DNA of 64,000 nt from Afipia clevelandensis ATCC 49720 (lineage in GTDB: Bacteria > Pseudomonadota > Alphaproteobacteria > Rhizobiales > Xanthobacteraceae): positions 2,902,926-2,966,925 of the forward strand of contig NZ_KB375281.1 in NCBI RefSeq assembly GCF_000336555.1, written 5' to 3'. The position numbers were made by a program, and so were the translations under genes. The notes beneath the pieces are model-generated. The model saw nothing but the letters and a program-made list of their open reading frames with translations, ran no database searches and had not been told where the DNA came from. Below, one piece after another: positions 50,198 to 58,426 of this stretch. Position 1 is the stretch's first letter. The number at the start of each line of letters is the position of its first letter.

Positions 50198-51613
50198 ATG
50201 TTCGAGGGTTTCGACGCCATCACGCTGGCGCGCATGCAGTTTGCCTTTACGGTGTCATTCCACATCGTATTTCCAGCCTTCTCCATCGGCCTTGCGAGCT
50301 ATCTCGCCGTCCTCGAAGCGCTGTGGCTGAAGACCGGGCGCGAAGTTTTCATCAATCTTTTCAATTACTGGCTGAAAATCTTCGCCGTCGCCTTCGGCAT
50401 GGGTGTCGTCTCCGGCATTGTGATGTCGTATCAGTTCGGCACCAACTGGTCGGTGTTCTCCGACAAGGCCGGTCCAATCATCGGCCCGTTGATGGCCTAC
50501 GAGGTGCTGACCGCGTTCTTCCTTGAAGCCGGCTTCCTCGGCGTCATGCTGTTCGGACTGAAGCGCGTCGGGCCCAGGCTGCACTTCTTCGCCACCCTCA
50601 TGGTTGCCGTCGGCACGCTTGCCTCGGCGTTCTGGATTCTCTCGGCGAACTCCTGGATGCAAACGCCCGCCGGCTTTGCGATGAATTCGCAAGGGCAGTT
50701 CGTCGCCGCCGACTGGTGGAAGGTGATCTTCAATCCTTCCTTCCCCTATCGCCTGGTCCACATGGTGCTGGCGGCCTATCTCACCACCGCGTTCGTGGTC
50801 GGCGCGGTCGGCGCCTATCACCTGCTGAAGAATACGCAGCTTGAAGGCGCGCGCGTGATGTTCTCGATGGCGATGTGGATGGCCGCGCTGGTCGCGCCGA
50901 TCCAGATTTTCGCCGGCGACCAGCACGGCCTCAACACGCTGGAGCATCAGCCGGTGAAGGTGATGGCGATGGAAGGCCACTTCCAGAGCCACCCGGACGG
51001 CGCGCCGCTGATCCTGTTCGGACTGCCCGATCAGGCCGCGGGGACCGTCAGGTATCCCATCGAAATCCCGAAGGCCTCCTCGCTGATTCTCAAGCACTCG
51101 TTCAATGCACCTCTCAAGGGGCTCGACACGGTGCCGCGCGAGAACTGGCCGAACGTGCCGATCGTGTTCTGGTCGTTTCGGGTGATGGTCGGGATCGGCT
51201 TCCTGATGCTTGGCATCGGTGTGTTGAGCCTGTGGGCCCGCTGGCGCGGCCAGCTTTATGACCTGAAACTGCTCCATCGGTTCGCGTTGCTGATGGGACC
51301 TGCGGGCTTCATCGCCGTCCTCGCAGGCTGGGTGACCACCGAAGTCGGCCGCCAGCCGTTCACCATCTATGGACTGTTGCGCACGGCCGATTCCGCTTCG
51401 CCGCTGGCTGCGCCGGCAGTTGCCTCGTCGCTGATCGCTTTCGTGATTGTCTACTTCATCGTGTTCGGCACAGGCGTCTATTACATCCTGCGCCTGATGC
51501 ACGAACCACCGCATCATGGCGAACAGGGACCGAGCAGGGATGCGCCAACCCGCACAGCCGGCATCACGCCCGCGGCCGCGCAAGCCATTCCCGCCGCCCA
51601 GGGACAGGGGTAA
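50198..51613 (+). CDS. cydA: Cytochrome bd ubiquinol oxidase subunit I
   Basis: Oxidises ubiquinol and reduces oxygen with high affinity or cyanide tolerance. His22 (FTVSFHIVFPAF) is a haem ligand position, and the GRQPFTIYGLLRTAD segment is diagnostic of subunit I. The Q-loop is of the short type. 471 residues, with GGAGG 6 bp before the ATG. cydB follows after 5 bp. The short-loop type is often called CioA. Confidence 0.95.
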   Translation: MFEGFDAITLARMQFAFTVSFHIVFPAFSIGLASYLAVLEALWLKTGREVFINLFNYWLKIFAVAFGMGVVSGIVMSYQFGTNWSVFSDKAGPIIGPLMAYEVLTAFFLEAGFLGVMLFGLKRVGPRLHFFATLMVAVGTLASAFWILSANSWMQTPAGFAMNSQGQFVAADWWKVIFNPSFPYRLVHMVLAAYLTTAFVVGAVGAYHLLKNTQLEGARVMFSMAMWMAALVAPIQIFAGDQHGLNTLEHQPVKVMAMEGHFQSHPDGAPLILFGLPDQAAGTVRYPIEIPKASSLILKHSFNAPLKGLDTVPRENWPNVPIVFWSFRVMVGIGFLMLGIGVLSLWARWRGQLYDLKLLHRFALLMGPAGFIAVLAGWVTTEVGRQPFTIYGLLRTADSASPLAAPAVASSLIAFVIVYFIVFGTGVYYILRLMHEPPHHGEQGPSRDAPTRTAGITPAAAQAIPAAQGQG

Positions 51614-51618
51614 CGGCC

Positions 51619-52632
51619 ATGGCCGAATTCACGTTCGACATCGCAACGCTCTGGGCCTTCATCATCGCCTTCGCGGTGTTCATGTACATCGTCATGGATG
51701 GCTTCGACCTCGGTCTCGGCATGCTGTTTCCGTTCTTTCCGGAGAAGCATGACCGCGACGTGATGATGAACACGGTCGCGCCGGTATGGGACGGCAACGA
51801 AACCTGGCTGGTGCTGGGCGGCGGCGGACTGATGGCCGCCTTTCCGCTGGCATTTGCAATCGTGATGCCGGCGATCTACACGCCGATCATTGCCATGCTG
51901 ATCGGTCTGATCTTCCGCGGCGTCGCGTTTGAATTCCGCTGGCGCACCACGCGAGAACGCAACCTTTGGGATATCGCCTTTGCAGGCGGCTCGCTGATCG
52001 CGGCTTTGGCACAGGGCATTGCACTCGGCGCCATCCTGCAGGGCATCCATGTCGAAGGGCGCCATTACGCGGGGGGCTGGTGGGACTGGCTCACCCCCTT
52101 CAGCGTTCTGACCGGCTGCGCGGTGGTCGCGGGCTATGGCTTGCTCGGCGCGACCTGGCTGGTCATGAAGACCACGGGTGACCTGCGCGAACATGCCTAT
52201 CGCCTGAGCTGGTGGTTGCTGATCGCCACCCTGGCTGCGATTGTCGCCGTCAGCCTTGCCACGCCCTTCCTGCAGGCCGAATACTGGCGGCGCTGGTTTG
52301 AGTGGCCGAACATTCTGTTCACCGCGCCAATTCCGATCGCGGTGGCGGCGATCACGCTTCTGCTTTTGAAGAGCCTCGCGGACAAGCGAGACTACCGGCC
52401 CTTCGTTCTCTCGCTGATCCTGTTCGCGATCACCTATGCCGGCCTCGGCGTCAGCATGTTTCCCTATATCGTCCCCCAGAGCGTCACCATCTGGCAGGCG
52501 GCGGCGCCTGCCAACAGCCTCTTCTTCATGATCTTCGGCGTGGCGGTGCTGGTGCCGATCATTCTGGCCTATACAGGATGGGCCTATTGGGTGTTTCGCG
52601 GCAAGGTCGACGCCTCGAGCGGATATCACTGA
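51619..52632 (+). CDS. cydB: Cytochrome bd ubiquinol oxidase subunit II
   Basis: Membrane partner of CydA, 337 residues with about eight helices. The N-terminus (YIVMDGFDLGLGML) and VWDGNETWLVLGGGGLMAAFPLAF are the standard CydB signature. The stop codon overlaps the ATG of the small DUF2474 gene. Confidence 0.96.
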   Translation: MAEFTFDIATLWAFIIAFAVFMYIVMDGFDLGLGMLFPFFPEKHDRDVMMNTVAPVWDGNETWLVLGGGGLMAAFPLAFAIVMPAIYTPIIAMLIGLIFRGVAFEFRWRTTRERNLWDIAFAGGSLIAALAQGIALGAILQGIHVEGRHYAGGWWDWLTPFSVLTGCAVVAGYGLLGATWLVMKTTGDLREHAYRLSWWLLIATLAAIVAVSLATPFLQAEYWRRWFEWPNILFTAPIPIAVAAITLLLLKSLADKRDYRPFVLSLILFAITYAGLGVSMFPYIVPQSVTIWQAAAPANSLFFMIFGVAVLVPIILAYTGWAYWVFRGKVDASSGYH

Positions 52633-52763
52633 TGCCCGCGCCGCGCGACACGCCGCGGCCCCTCGGACAGCGGCTGTTGTGGTTCGCCGCGCTCTGGCTG
52701 CTGGGGACCGGCACTGTCGCCGCGGTCGCCTGGCTGCTGCGGCTCTGGATCGCGCCGCACTGA
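52632..52763 (+). CDS. DUF2474 small membrane protein, CydX-like subunit
   Basis: A 43-codon gene, too short for many gene finders. It starts MPAPRDTPRPLGQRL, then has one hydrophobic helix (WFAALWLLGTGTVAAVAWLL) and ends RLWIAPH. Position directly behind cydB with a TGATG overlap, its size and single helix fit the DUF2474 family, small proteins that accompany bd oxidases and act like CydX. Function by context. Confidence 0.85.
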   Translation: MPAPRDTPRPLGQRLLWFAALWLLGTGTVAAVAWLLRLWIAPH

Positions 52764-52902
52764 TCGTTCGGCCGGTAAATTTCAGAGATATTTTAAGGAT
52801 TTACGCCACATGGTGCGCTACCCATGAGCCGGTGTCACTTGCCAGCCGGACACGGCTCGGGTTTGATGCAGACGGGGCACGACATAACGCGGGATTCTCG
52901 AC

Positions 52903-53502
52903 ATGAACCTCCTCCGCTCGCTTGCTTTGGCGGCAGTTGCAGCCGGCATGCTCTTTTCGGCACCTCATGCGTTCGCGCAGGGCCGCGAGATGAACATCGG
53001 CGATCAGCCCGGCTATGTTCCGAATGAAGCTGAGGAAGAACTGCCGCCGGAATTCAAGCGCACCGCGGTTTTCTATCGCACCTCCGAGCCGCCGGGCACG
53101 ATCATCATCAGCACGTCCGAGCGCTTCCTTTATCTGATCCAGGGCAACGGCCGCGCGCTTCGCTACGGCATCGGCGTGGGCCGTGAAGGCTTCCAGTGGC
53201 AGGGCCTGCAGAAGATTTCCCGCAAGCAGGAATGGCCGGACTGGACGCCGCCACCGGAAATGATCGCCCGCCAGCCTTATCTCCCGCGCTTCATGGCCGG
53301 CGGCCCCGGCAATCCGATGGGCGCGCGCGCGCTTTATCTCGGCGCCACGGTCTATCGCATTCACGGCACCAACCAGCCGCAGACCATTGGCAGCGCCGTG
53401 TCGTCCGGATGCTTCCGTCTGGTCAATGCCGATGTGGCCGATCTTTACGAGCGCGTTCCCGTGGGCACCAAGGTCATCATCCGCCAGCGTCCTGAAATCT
53501 AG
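52903..53502 (+). CDS. ErfK/YkuD-family L,D-transpeptidase
   Basis: A secreted peptidoglycan cross-linking or protein-anchoring enzyme. The signal peptide covers residues 1-25 (cleavage after AFA). The catalytic block has His154 (YRIHGTN) and SSGCFRLVN with Cys170 and Arg172, as in YkuD enzymes. The middle segment QKISRKQEWPDWTPPPEMI is conserved in alphaproteobacterial relatives. Different subfamily from the YafK type gene at the start of the window. Confidence 0.93.
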   Translation: MNLLRSLALAAVAAGMLFSAPHAFAQGREMNIGDQPGYVPNEAEEELPPEFKRTAVFYRTSEPPGTIIISTSERFLYLIQGNGRALRYGIGVGREGFQWQGLQKISRKQEWPDWTPPPEMIARQPYLPRFMAGGPGNPMGARALYLGATVYRIHGTNQPQTIGSAVSSGCFRLVNADVADLYERVPVGTKVIIRQRPEI

Positions 53503-53556
53503 TTCTCCGGCACACCCGTTTTCCTTGCACGCATCCTTTAGAAGCGAGATTGTTTC

Positions 53557-54606
53557 ATGGCCATTTTTTCGCGCACTTTCGGGACCGGTCTGACGATCGG
53601 CGCGGTGATTGCCGTCGCCATCGCCGCCGCCGCGATCACCTACGAGCGCTATGACACGCGGACCCTCAAGCGCACCCTGAAGCGCGATGCCGTGCTCTGC
53701 GGCGTCAATACCGGCCTGCCCGGCTTCTCGATCCCGGACGACAAGGGCAACTGGTCGGGCTTCGATGTCGATATCTGCCGCGCGGTGGCCGCTGCGATCT
53801 TCAACGATCCGACCAAGGTGAAGTTTGTTCCGCTCGACGCCAGCGAGCGTTTCAAGGAGCTGCGCAACCGCAAGGTCGATATCCTGTCGCGCAATTCGAC
53901 ATGGAGCATGTCGCGCGAAACCGAATACGGACTGAACTTCGCCGCGGTCGCCTATTACGATGGCGAAGGTTTCATGGTGCGGCAGTCGCGCAAGATCGAC
54001 TCGGCGCTTGAACTCGACGGCAGCAAGGTCTGCGTTCAGGCCGGCACCACGACACAGCTCAATCTCGCGGATTATTTCCGCGCCAACAACATCAAGTATC
54101 AGGAACTGAATTTCCCGAAGCTCGACGAGGTGCTGCAGGCCTATGACTCGGGCCAGTGCGATGTCCTCACCACCGACGTATCGCAGCTCTATGCGCTGCG
54201 GCTGCGGCTGACCAAGCCCGCCGAACATGTGATCCTGCCCGACGTCATCTCGAAGGAGCCGCTGGCGCCGGTCGTGCGCCAGCGCGACGACGAATGGCTG
54301 CTGATCGTGAAGTGGACGATCTACGCCATGCTGAACGCCGAAGAACTCGGCGTCACTTCCAAGAATATCGACGAGGCGATGAAGTCGAAGAAGCCGGACA
54401 TCATGCGGCTGCTCGGCACCGAAGGCGCCTATGGCGAGGAAATGGACCTGACGCGGGACTGGGCCGCGCGCATCATCCGCCATGTCGGCAACTACGGCGA
54501 AGTGTATGACCGCAATGTCGGCGAAGGATCGAAGCTCAAGATACCGCGCGGGCTGAACCAGCTCTGGAACGCCGGCGGCATCCAGTACGCGCCGCCGATC
54601 CGCTAA
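53557..54606 (+). CDS. Orphan amino-acid ABC transporter substrate-binding protein
   Basis: Resembles AapJ/BztA general amino-acid binding proteins: LCGVNTGLPGFSIPD, GFDVDICRAVAAAIF, SRNSTWSMSRE and the VQAGTTTQLNL block. The N-terminus has a helix (residues 9-28) that could be a signal peptide or a membrane anchor. The ends of the protein match the family. No permease or ATPase gene follows; the neighbours are a terminator and an acyl-CoA dehydrogenase. It may feed a transporter encoded elsewhere or act as a sensor part. Confidence 0.88.
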   Translation: MAIFSRTFGTGLTIGAVIAVAIAAAAITYERYDTRTLKRTLKRDAVLCGVNTGLPGFSIPDDKGNWSGFDVDICRAVAAAIFNDPTKVKFVPLDASERFKELRNRKVDILSRNSTWSMSRETEYGLNFAAVAYYDGEGFMVRQSRKIDSALELDGSKVCVQAGTTTQLNLADYFRANNIKYQELNFPKLDEVLQAYDSGQCDVLTTDVSQLYALRLRLTKPAEHVILPDVISKEPLAPVVRQRDDEWLLIVKWTIYAMLNAEELGVTSKNIDEAMKSKKPDIMRLLGTEGAYGEEMDLTRDWAARIIRHVGNYGEVYDRNVGEGSKLKIPRGLNQLWNAGGIQYAPPIR

Positions 54607-54622
54607 AAGATCATCACGATAA

Positions 54623-54650
54623 AAAATGGCCGGGATGTCCCGGCCATTTT
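54623..54650. terminator. Bidirectional terminator after the binding-protein gene
   Basis: A 13-bp perfect stem (AAAATGGCCGGGA / TCCCGGCCATTTT) with a 2-nt loop and A/T runs on both sides. Shared with the convergent acyl-CoA dehydrogenase gene. Confidence 0.92.
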
Positions 54651-54669
54651 GTTTTCGTGGCGGGATTCT

Positions 54670-55809
54670 TCAGTAGCCCTTCAGCCGCGCCAACTGGTCG
54701 GCATGATAAGCGGCATCGCCGAACAGTTCCTGGCACACCCGCGCGCGCTTCATGAAGAAGCCGATGTCGAAGGCATCGGTCATGCCGACGCCGCCATGCA
54801 TCTGTACCCCTTCCTGCACGGCGAGCGTGGCGGTCGCGCCCGCCTTCGCCTTGGCCACGGCAACCGCCGCACCGGCGTTGTCGAAATCGGAATCCAGCGT
54901 CTGCAGCGCCTTCATCACGGCGGCCTTGGTGATCTCGATCTCCGTATAGAGATGCGCGGCACGGTGCTGCAGCGCCTGGAATTCGCCAATCAGCTTGCCG
55001 AACTGCTTGCGCTCCTTCAGATAAGTCACCGTGCGCGAAAAGGCTTCCTCGCTGAGGCCCGCCATCTCGGCGGCCGCCGCCGCGCGGCCGACATTGAGAA
55101 TGCCTTCGAGCAGGGCACCCCCCTGATCGACCTCGCCGAGCACGCTGTCGGCGGTGACCTCGGCATCGTTGAATACGATCCGTGCCGCGTTGTGTGCGTC
55201 CACCATCGCGGTGCGCTCGATCTCGATGCCTTTTGTTTTCGGATCGACCAGAAACAGCGTCAGCCCGTCACGCTCGCCCGGCTTGCCTGCGCTGCGGGCC
55301 GCGACAATCAGAAGATCGGCGACATGGCCGTCCACCACAAACGCCTTCGCGCCTTTCAGCTTGAAACCGTTGCCCGAGCGCACCGCCTGCAACGCGGTTT
55401 TCAGCGGACGATGCTTCGCGCCTTCATCCACCGCCAGCGCGGCGATCAGGTCGCCCTTGGCAATCTTCGTCAGATATTCCGATTTTTGCGCGGCATTGCC
55501 GCCACGCACCAGCGCGCTTACGGCAATCACGCCGGTCGACAGAAACGGCGACGGCATCAGCGTGCGGCCTATCTCTTCCATCACCACGCCGGCTTCGACA
55601 GCGCCCAGTCCGCTGCCGCCGAATTCCTCCGGAACGAGCAGGCCGGCGAAGCCCATCTCCGCAAAGGTCTTCCAGAGATCGCGCGAGAAGCCGGTCGCAT
55701 CCTTGTCGTCGCGCAGCTTGCGCAAGTGCGCCACCGGCGCCTTGTCACTGATGAGGCCGCGCGCGCTGTCGCGCAGCATTGACTGTTCTTCGTTGAGGAC
55801 GAGAGCCAT
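54670..55809 (-). CDS. Acyl-CoA dehydrogenase, probable non-catalytic partner subunit
   Basis: A 379-residue acyl-CoA dehydrogenase-fold protein. N-terminal helical, beta and C-terminal helical domains are complete. At the position where many relatives have GxGFTWEHD, this one has GVGMTDAFD, so the usual catalytic Glu is not there. The FAD/partner segment HGGVGM and the KERKQFGKLIGEFQALQHR motif are kept. The other dehydrogenase gene lies 129 bp upstream on the same strand; the pair looks like the two subunits of an alpha2beta2 enzyme. Substrate unknown. Confidence 0.85.
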   Translation of the reverse strand: MALVLNEEQSMLRDSARGLISDKAPVAHLRKLRDDKDATGFSRDLWKTFAEMGFAGLLVPEEFGGSGLGAVEAGVVMEEIGRTLMPSPFLSTGVIAVSALVRGGNAAQKSEYLTKIAKGDLIAALAVDEGAKHRPLKTALQAVRSGNGFKLKGAKAFVVDGHVADLLIVAARSAGKPGERDGLTLFLVDPKTKGIEIERTAMVDAHNAARIVFNDAEVTADSVLGEVDQGGALLEGILNVGRAAAAAEMAGLSEEAFSRTVTYLKERKQFGKLIGEFQALQHRAAHLYTEIEITKAAVMKALQTLDSDFDNAGAAVAVAKAKAGATATLAVQEGVQMHGGVGMTDAFDIGFFMKRARVCQELFGDAAYHADQLARLKGY

Positions 55810-55849
55810 GGATGTTCCAATCGATTAGACAGATTTCAGTTGAAGCGGC

Positions 55850-55930
55850 CGTCATTGCGAGGAGCGAAGCGACGAAGCAATCCAGTTCTTTCCGTTAAAG
55901 ATGGATTGCTTCGCTTCGCTCGCAATGACG
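55850..55930. repeat. Palindromic intergenic repeat of Bradyrhizobium-like type
   Basis: Imperfect inverted repeat between the two dehydrogenase genes. The left arm begins CGTCATTGCGAG (55850) and ends GAAGCAATCCA (55884); the right arm begins TGGATTGCTTCGCTTCGCTC (55902) and ends GCAATGACG (55930). The left arm has extra bases (two small insertions). Such elements are widely dispersed in this bacterial group. Confidence 0.85.
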
Positions 55931-55937
55931 AGGTGTT

Positions 55938-57122
55938 TTAAGCCCCCGGCAGATCGAGAATGCGCTTGGCGACAATGCCGAGCATCACCTCGCTGGTGCC
56001 GCCCTCGATCGAATTGGCCTTGGTGCGCAGCCATGAGCGCGCCAGTGCGCCTTCATGCGAACGCGGGCCTTCCCATTCCAGCGCGTCGGCGCCGCCCGCC
56101 GACATCAGCAGCTCATAGCGGCGCTTGTTCAACTCGGTGCCGTAGTACTTCAGCGCCGACGAATAGGCCGGATGCCCCTGCCCCGCCTTCGCCAGATCGA
56201 CCGCCCGCTCCGCCGCGCAGGCAAGCGCCGCTTCGTCGACATCGAACGCGGCGATCTGCCCGCGCAGGACCGCATCGTCCAACTGGCCGCGATCGTCCGC
56301 GCCGATCGAATTCGCCGCAACCTGACCCAGCGGCCGTCCGCCGCCGCGCTCGCCCAGGCCGGAGATCATCGAGCGTTCGTGCTGCAACAGATACTTGGCG
56401 ACATCCCAGCCGCGATTGACGGTGCCGACCACGTGGGAGCGCGGCACGCGCACATTGTCGAAGAAGGTTTCGCAGAACGGCGACTTGCCCGAGATCAGCA
56501 GGATCGGCTTGGTCGACACGCCCTTCGAGGCCATGTCGAACAGGATGAAGCTGATGCCGTCATGCTTCTTGGCGCTGAAGTCGGTCCGCACCAGACAGAA
56601 AATCCAGTCCGCGAAATTCGCCATCGAGGTCCAGATCTTCTGGCCGTTGATGATGTAATCGTCGCCGTCCACATCGGCGCGCGTCTGCAGCGAGGCCAGA
56701 TCCGAGCCCGCATTCGGCTCCGAATAGCCCTGACACCAGCGGATCAGACCAGCGGCGATTTTCGGCAGATGCTCGCGCTTCTGCTCTTCATTGCCGTATT
56801 TCAACAGTGCCGGCCCAAGCATCCAGATGCCGAAGCTCGACAGCGGCAGCCGCGCGCGGATTGCCGCCATTTCCTGCCGCAAGATCTTCGTCTCTTCGAG
56901 ATTGAGGCCGCCGCCGCCGTATTCCTTCGGCCAGTCGGGAACGGTCCAGCCCTTGTCGCGCATGCGCTCGAACCAGAGCCGCTGCGGTTCGGACGAGAAT
57001 TTGGTGTTGCGGCCGCCCCAGAACACATCGCTTTCGTCCGCGACGGGCTTGCGCATTTCCGGCGGACAGTTGGCGTCAAGCCAGGCCCGCGTCTCGCTGC
57101 GAAATTTTTCCAGATCGCTCAT
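55938..57122 (-). CDS. Acyl-CoA dehydrogenase family protein
   Basis: A 394-residue acyl-CoA dehydrogenase. WCQGYSEPNAGSDLASL in the middle is the FAD/acyl-CoA domain signature, and NSIEGGTSEVMLGIVAKRIL near the end is the typical FAD-binding C-terminus. It is probably paired with the neighbouring dehydrogenase-like protein encoded downstream on the same strand. Without a pathway neighbour (no thiolase, hydratase or CoA ligase adjacent) the substrate stays unknown. Confidence 0.9.
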   Translation of the reverse strand: MSDLEKFRSETRAWLDANCPPEMRKPVADESDVFWGGRNTKFSSEPQRLWFERMRDKGWTVPDWPKEYGGGGLNLEETKILRQEMAAIRARLPLSSFGIWMLGPALLKYGNEEQKREHLPKIAAGLIRWCQGYSEPNAGSDLASLQTRADVDGDDYIINGQKIWTSMANFADWIFCLVRTDFSAKKHDGISFILFDMASKGVSTKPILLISGKSPFCETFFDNVRVPRSHVVGTVNRGWDVAKYLLQHERSMISGLGERGGGRPLGQVAANSIGADDRGQLDDAVLRGQIAAFDVDEAALACAAERAVDLAKAGQGHPAYSSALKYYGTELNKRRYELLMSAGGADALEWEGPRSHEGALARSWLRTKANSIEGGTSEVMLGIVAKRILDLPGA

Positions 57123-57314
57123 TCGGCATTCCCTCGGCTGAGAAGCCGCTGCGCGACGCGCGCGGCCCGTGCTGATTTTCCGGGCCGGACTGTACTGCCC
57201 GCTTGGCGGATTTCAATATCTCGCTGCCGCGAAATGCCCCGCAAGCTGCGATATGGTAGCCATGCAGAGACGATCGCGGCGGCCATGACCGCGTTTAAAA
57301 CAGAGGGAACCACC

Positions 57315-57863
57315 ATGCGCCTGAGAGAACTTTCGCCTGGCGAAATGAGCGACGATCAGAAGGGCATCTATGCCGAATCCGTCGCGGGCAAACGCGGCAC
57401 CGTCGTGCCGCCGCTCAAGGCCTGGATCCATGCGCCCGACATGGCGCGGCATGCCAGCCGCCTGGGCGCGTTCCTGCGCTACGACACCACACTCGGGCCA
57501 CGGCTGTCCGAACTCGCCATTCTGGTCACCGCGCGGCACTGGAGCGCGCGCTTTGAGTGGTATGCGCACAAGAAGATGGCGCTGGCGGCAGGCCTCGATC
57601 CGGCGATCATCGACGCGATCAATCATCGTCATGTGCCGGACTTCGACGATCCGAAAGCGCAACTGGTTTACGAGTTCAGCGAGGCGCTGCACGAGGACCA
57701 CAGCGTCCCGAAACTGCTTTATGAAAAGGCGATCCAGTTGCTCGGCGAAACCGGTACGGTCGAACTGGTCGGGTTGCTTGGCTACTATTCGCTGGTGTCG
57801 ATGACGCTTAACACCTTCGATGTCGGAATTCCGGAAGGTGAGACCTGCGACCTTGTGCCCTGA
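57315..57863 (+). CDS. Carboxymuconolactone decarboxylase-family protein
   Basis: A 182-residue all-alpha CMD-family protein. It starts MRLRELSPGEMSDDQKGIY with AGAGGG upstream; the long open frame before it is antisense to the dehydrogenase gene and is not real coding. The core LGPRLSELAILVTARHWSARFEW is typical. It lacks the CxxC of AhpD peroxidases, so it is not a thiol peroxidase. Related proteins act on lactones or dicarboxylates, but the substrate here is unknown. The VOC gene follows after 50 bp. Confidence 0.87.
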   Translation: MRLRELSPGEMSDDQKGIYAESVAGKRGTVVPPLKAWIHAPDMARHASRLGAFLRYDTTLGPRLSELAILVTARHWSARFEWYAHKKMALAAGLDPAIIDAINHRHVPDFDDPKAQLVYEFSEALHEDHSVPKLLYEKAIQLLGETGTVELVGLLGYYSLVSMTLNTFDVGIPEGETCDLVP

Positions 57864-57913
57864 CCGTCGGGTTCATACCTCGGCAGACACATGTTGAGAT
57901 CGGAGAAGCCGGT

Positions 57914-58426
57914 ATGTCCGGAGAAACCACCGCAAGTTCTTTCAAGCCCGTCATCGCCGGAACGCGCATCGGCCACGTTCATCTCAAGGTCGCCGATCTC
58001 GACCGCGCGCTCGGTTTCTATCAGGGCGTGCTCGGCTTCGAGCTGATGCAGCGCTACGGCGATCAGGCGGCCTTCATCTCTGCAGGCGGCTATCACCACC
58101 ATATCGGCCTCAACACCTGGCACAGCAAGGGCGGCAAGCCGCCGCCGGAGGGCACGACAGGCCTGTTTCATACTGCGATCCTGTATCCGACCCGCGCGGC
58201 GCTGGCCGATGCACTGCACCGGGTGATCTCCGCCGGCATTGCGCTCGATGGCGCGAGCGACCACGGGGTCAGCGAGGCGCTTTACCTGCGCGATCCTGAC
58301 GAGAATGGCGTCGAACTGTATCGGGACCGTCCCGAGTCCGAATGGCCGCGCCATCCGGACGGAACGCTGGCGATGTTCACCCGCCGTCTCGATGTGGAGG
58401 CGCTGCTGCGCGAACGTGACGCCTGA
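57914..58426 (+). CDS. VOC-family (glyoxalase/extradiol dioxygenase fold) protein
   Basis: A 170-residue metal-binding VOC protein. Candidate ligands His23 (GHVHLKVADLDRAL) and Glu134 (ENGVELYRDR), with HHHIGLNTW at 61-69. The layout is like YwbC or catechol 2,3-dioxygenase-like proteins. It ends tail to tail with an MFS gene in the palindrome TGATCA. Likely co-transcribed with the CMD-family gene before it. Confidence 0.88.
   Translation: MSGETTASSFKPVIAGTRIGHVHLKVADLDRALGFYQGVLGFELMQRYGDQAAFISAGGYHHHIGLNTWHSKGGKPPPEGTTGLFHTAILYPTRAALADALHRVISAGIALDGASDHGVSEALYLRDPDENGVELYRDRPESEWPRHPDGTLAMFTRRLDVEALLRERDA

Noticed and set aside
50255-51583. A 442-codon minus-strand frame opposite cydA, rich in His, Arg and Glu
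   Set aside because: Antisense shadow of cydA with no family resemblance.
52801-54483. A 560-codon minus-strand frame across the transpeptidase and binding-protein genes
   Set aside because: Overlaps two genes with clear catalytic or family motifs; not coding.
56055-57314. Upstream extension of the carboxymuconolactone decarboxylase frame (to 602 codons)
   Set aside because: The extension is antisense to the acyl-CoA dehydrogenase gene. The family's N-terminus and a ribosome binding site are at ATG 57315.
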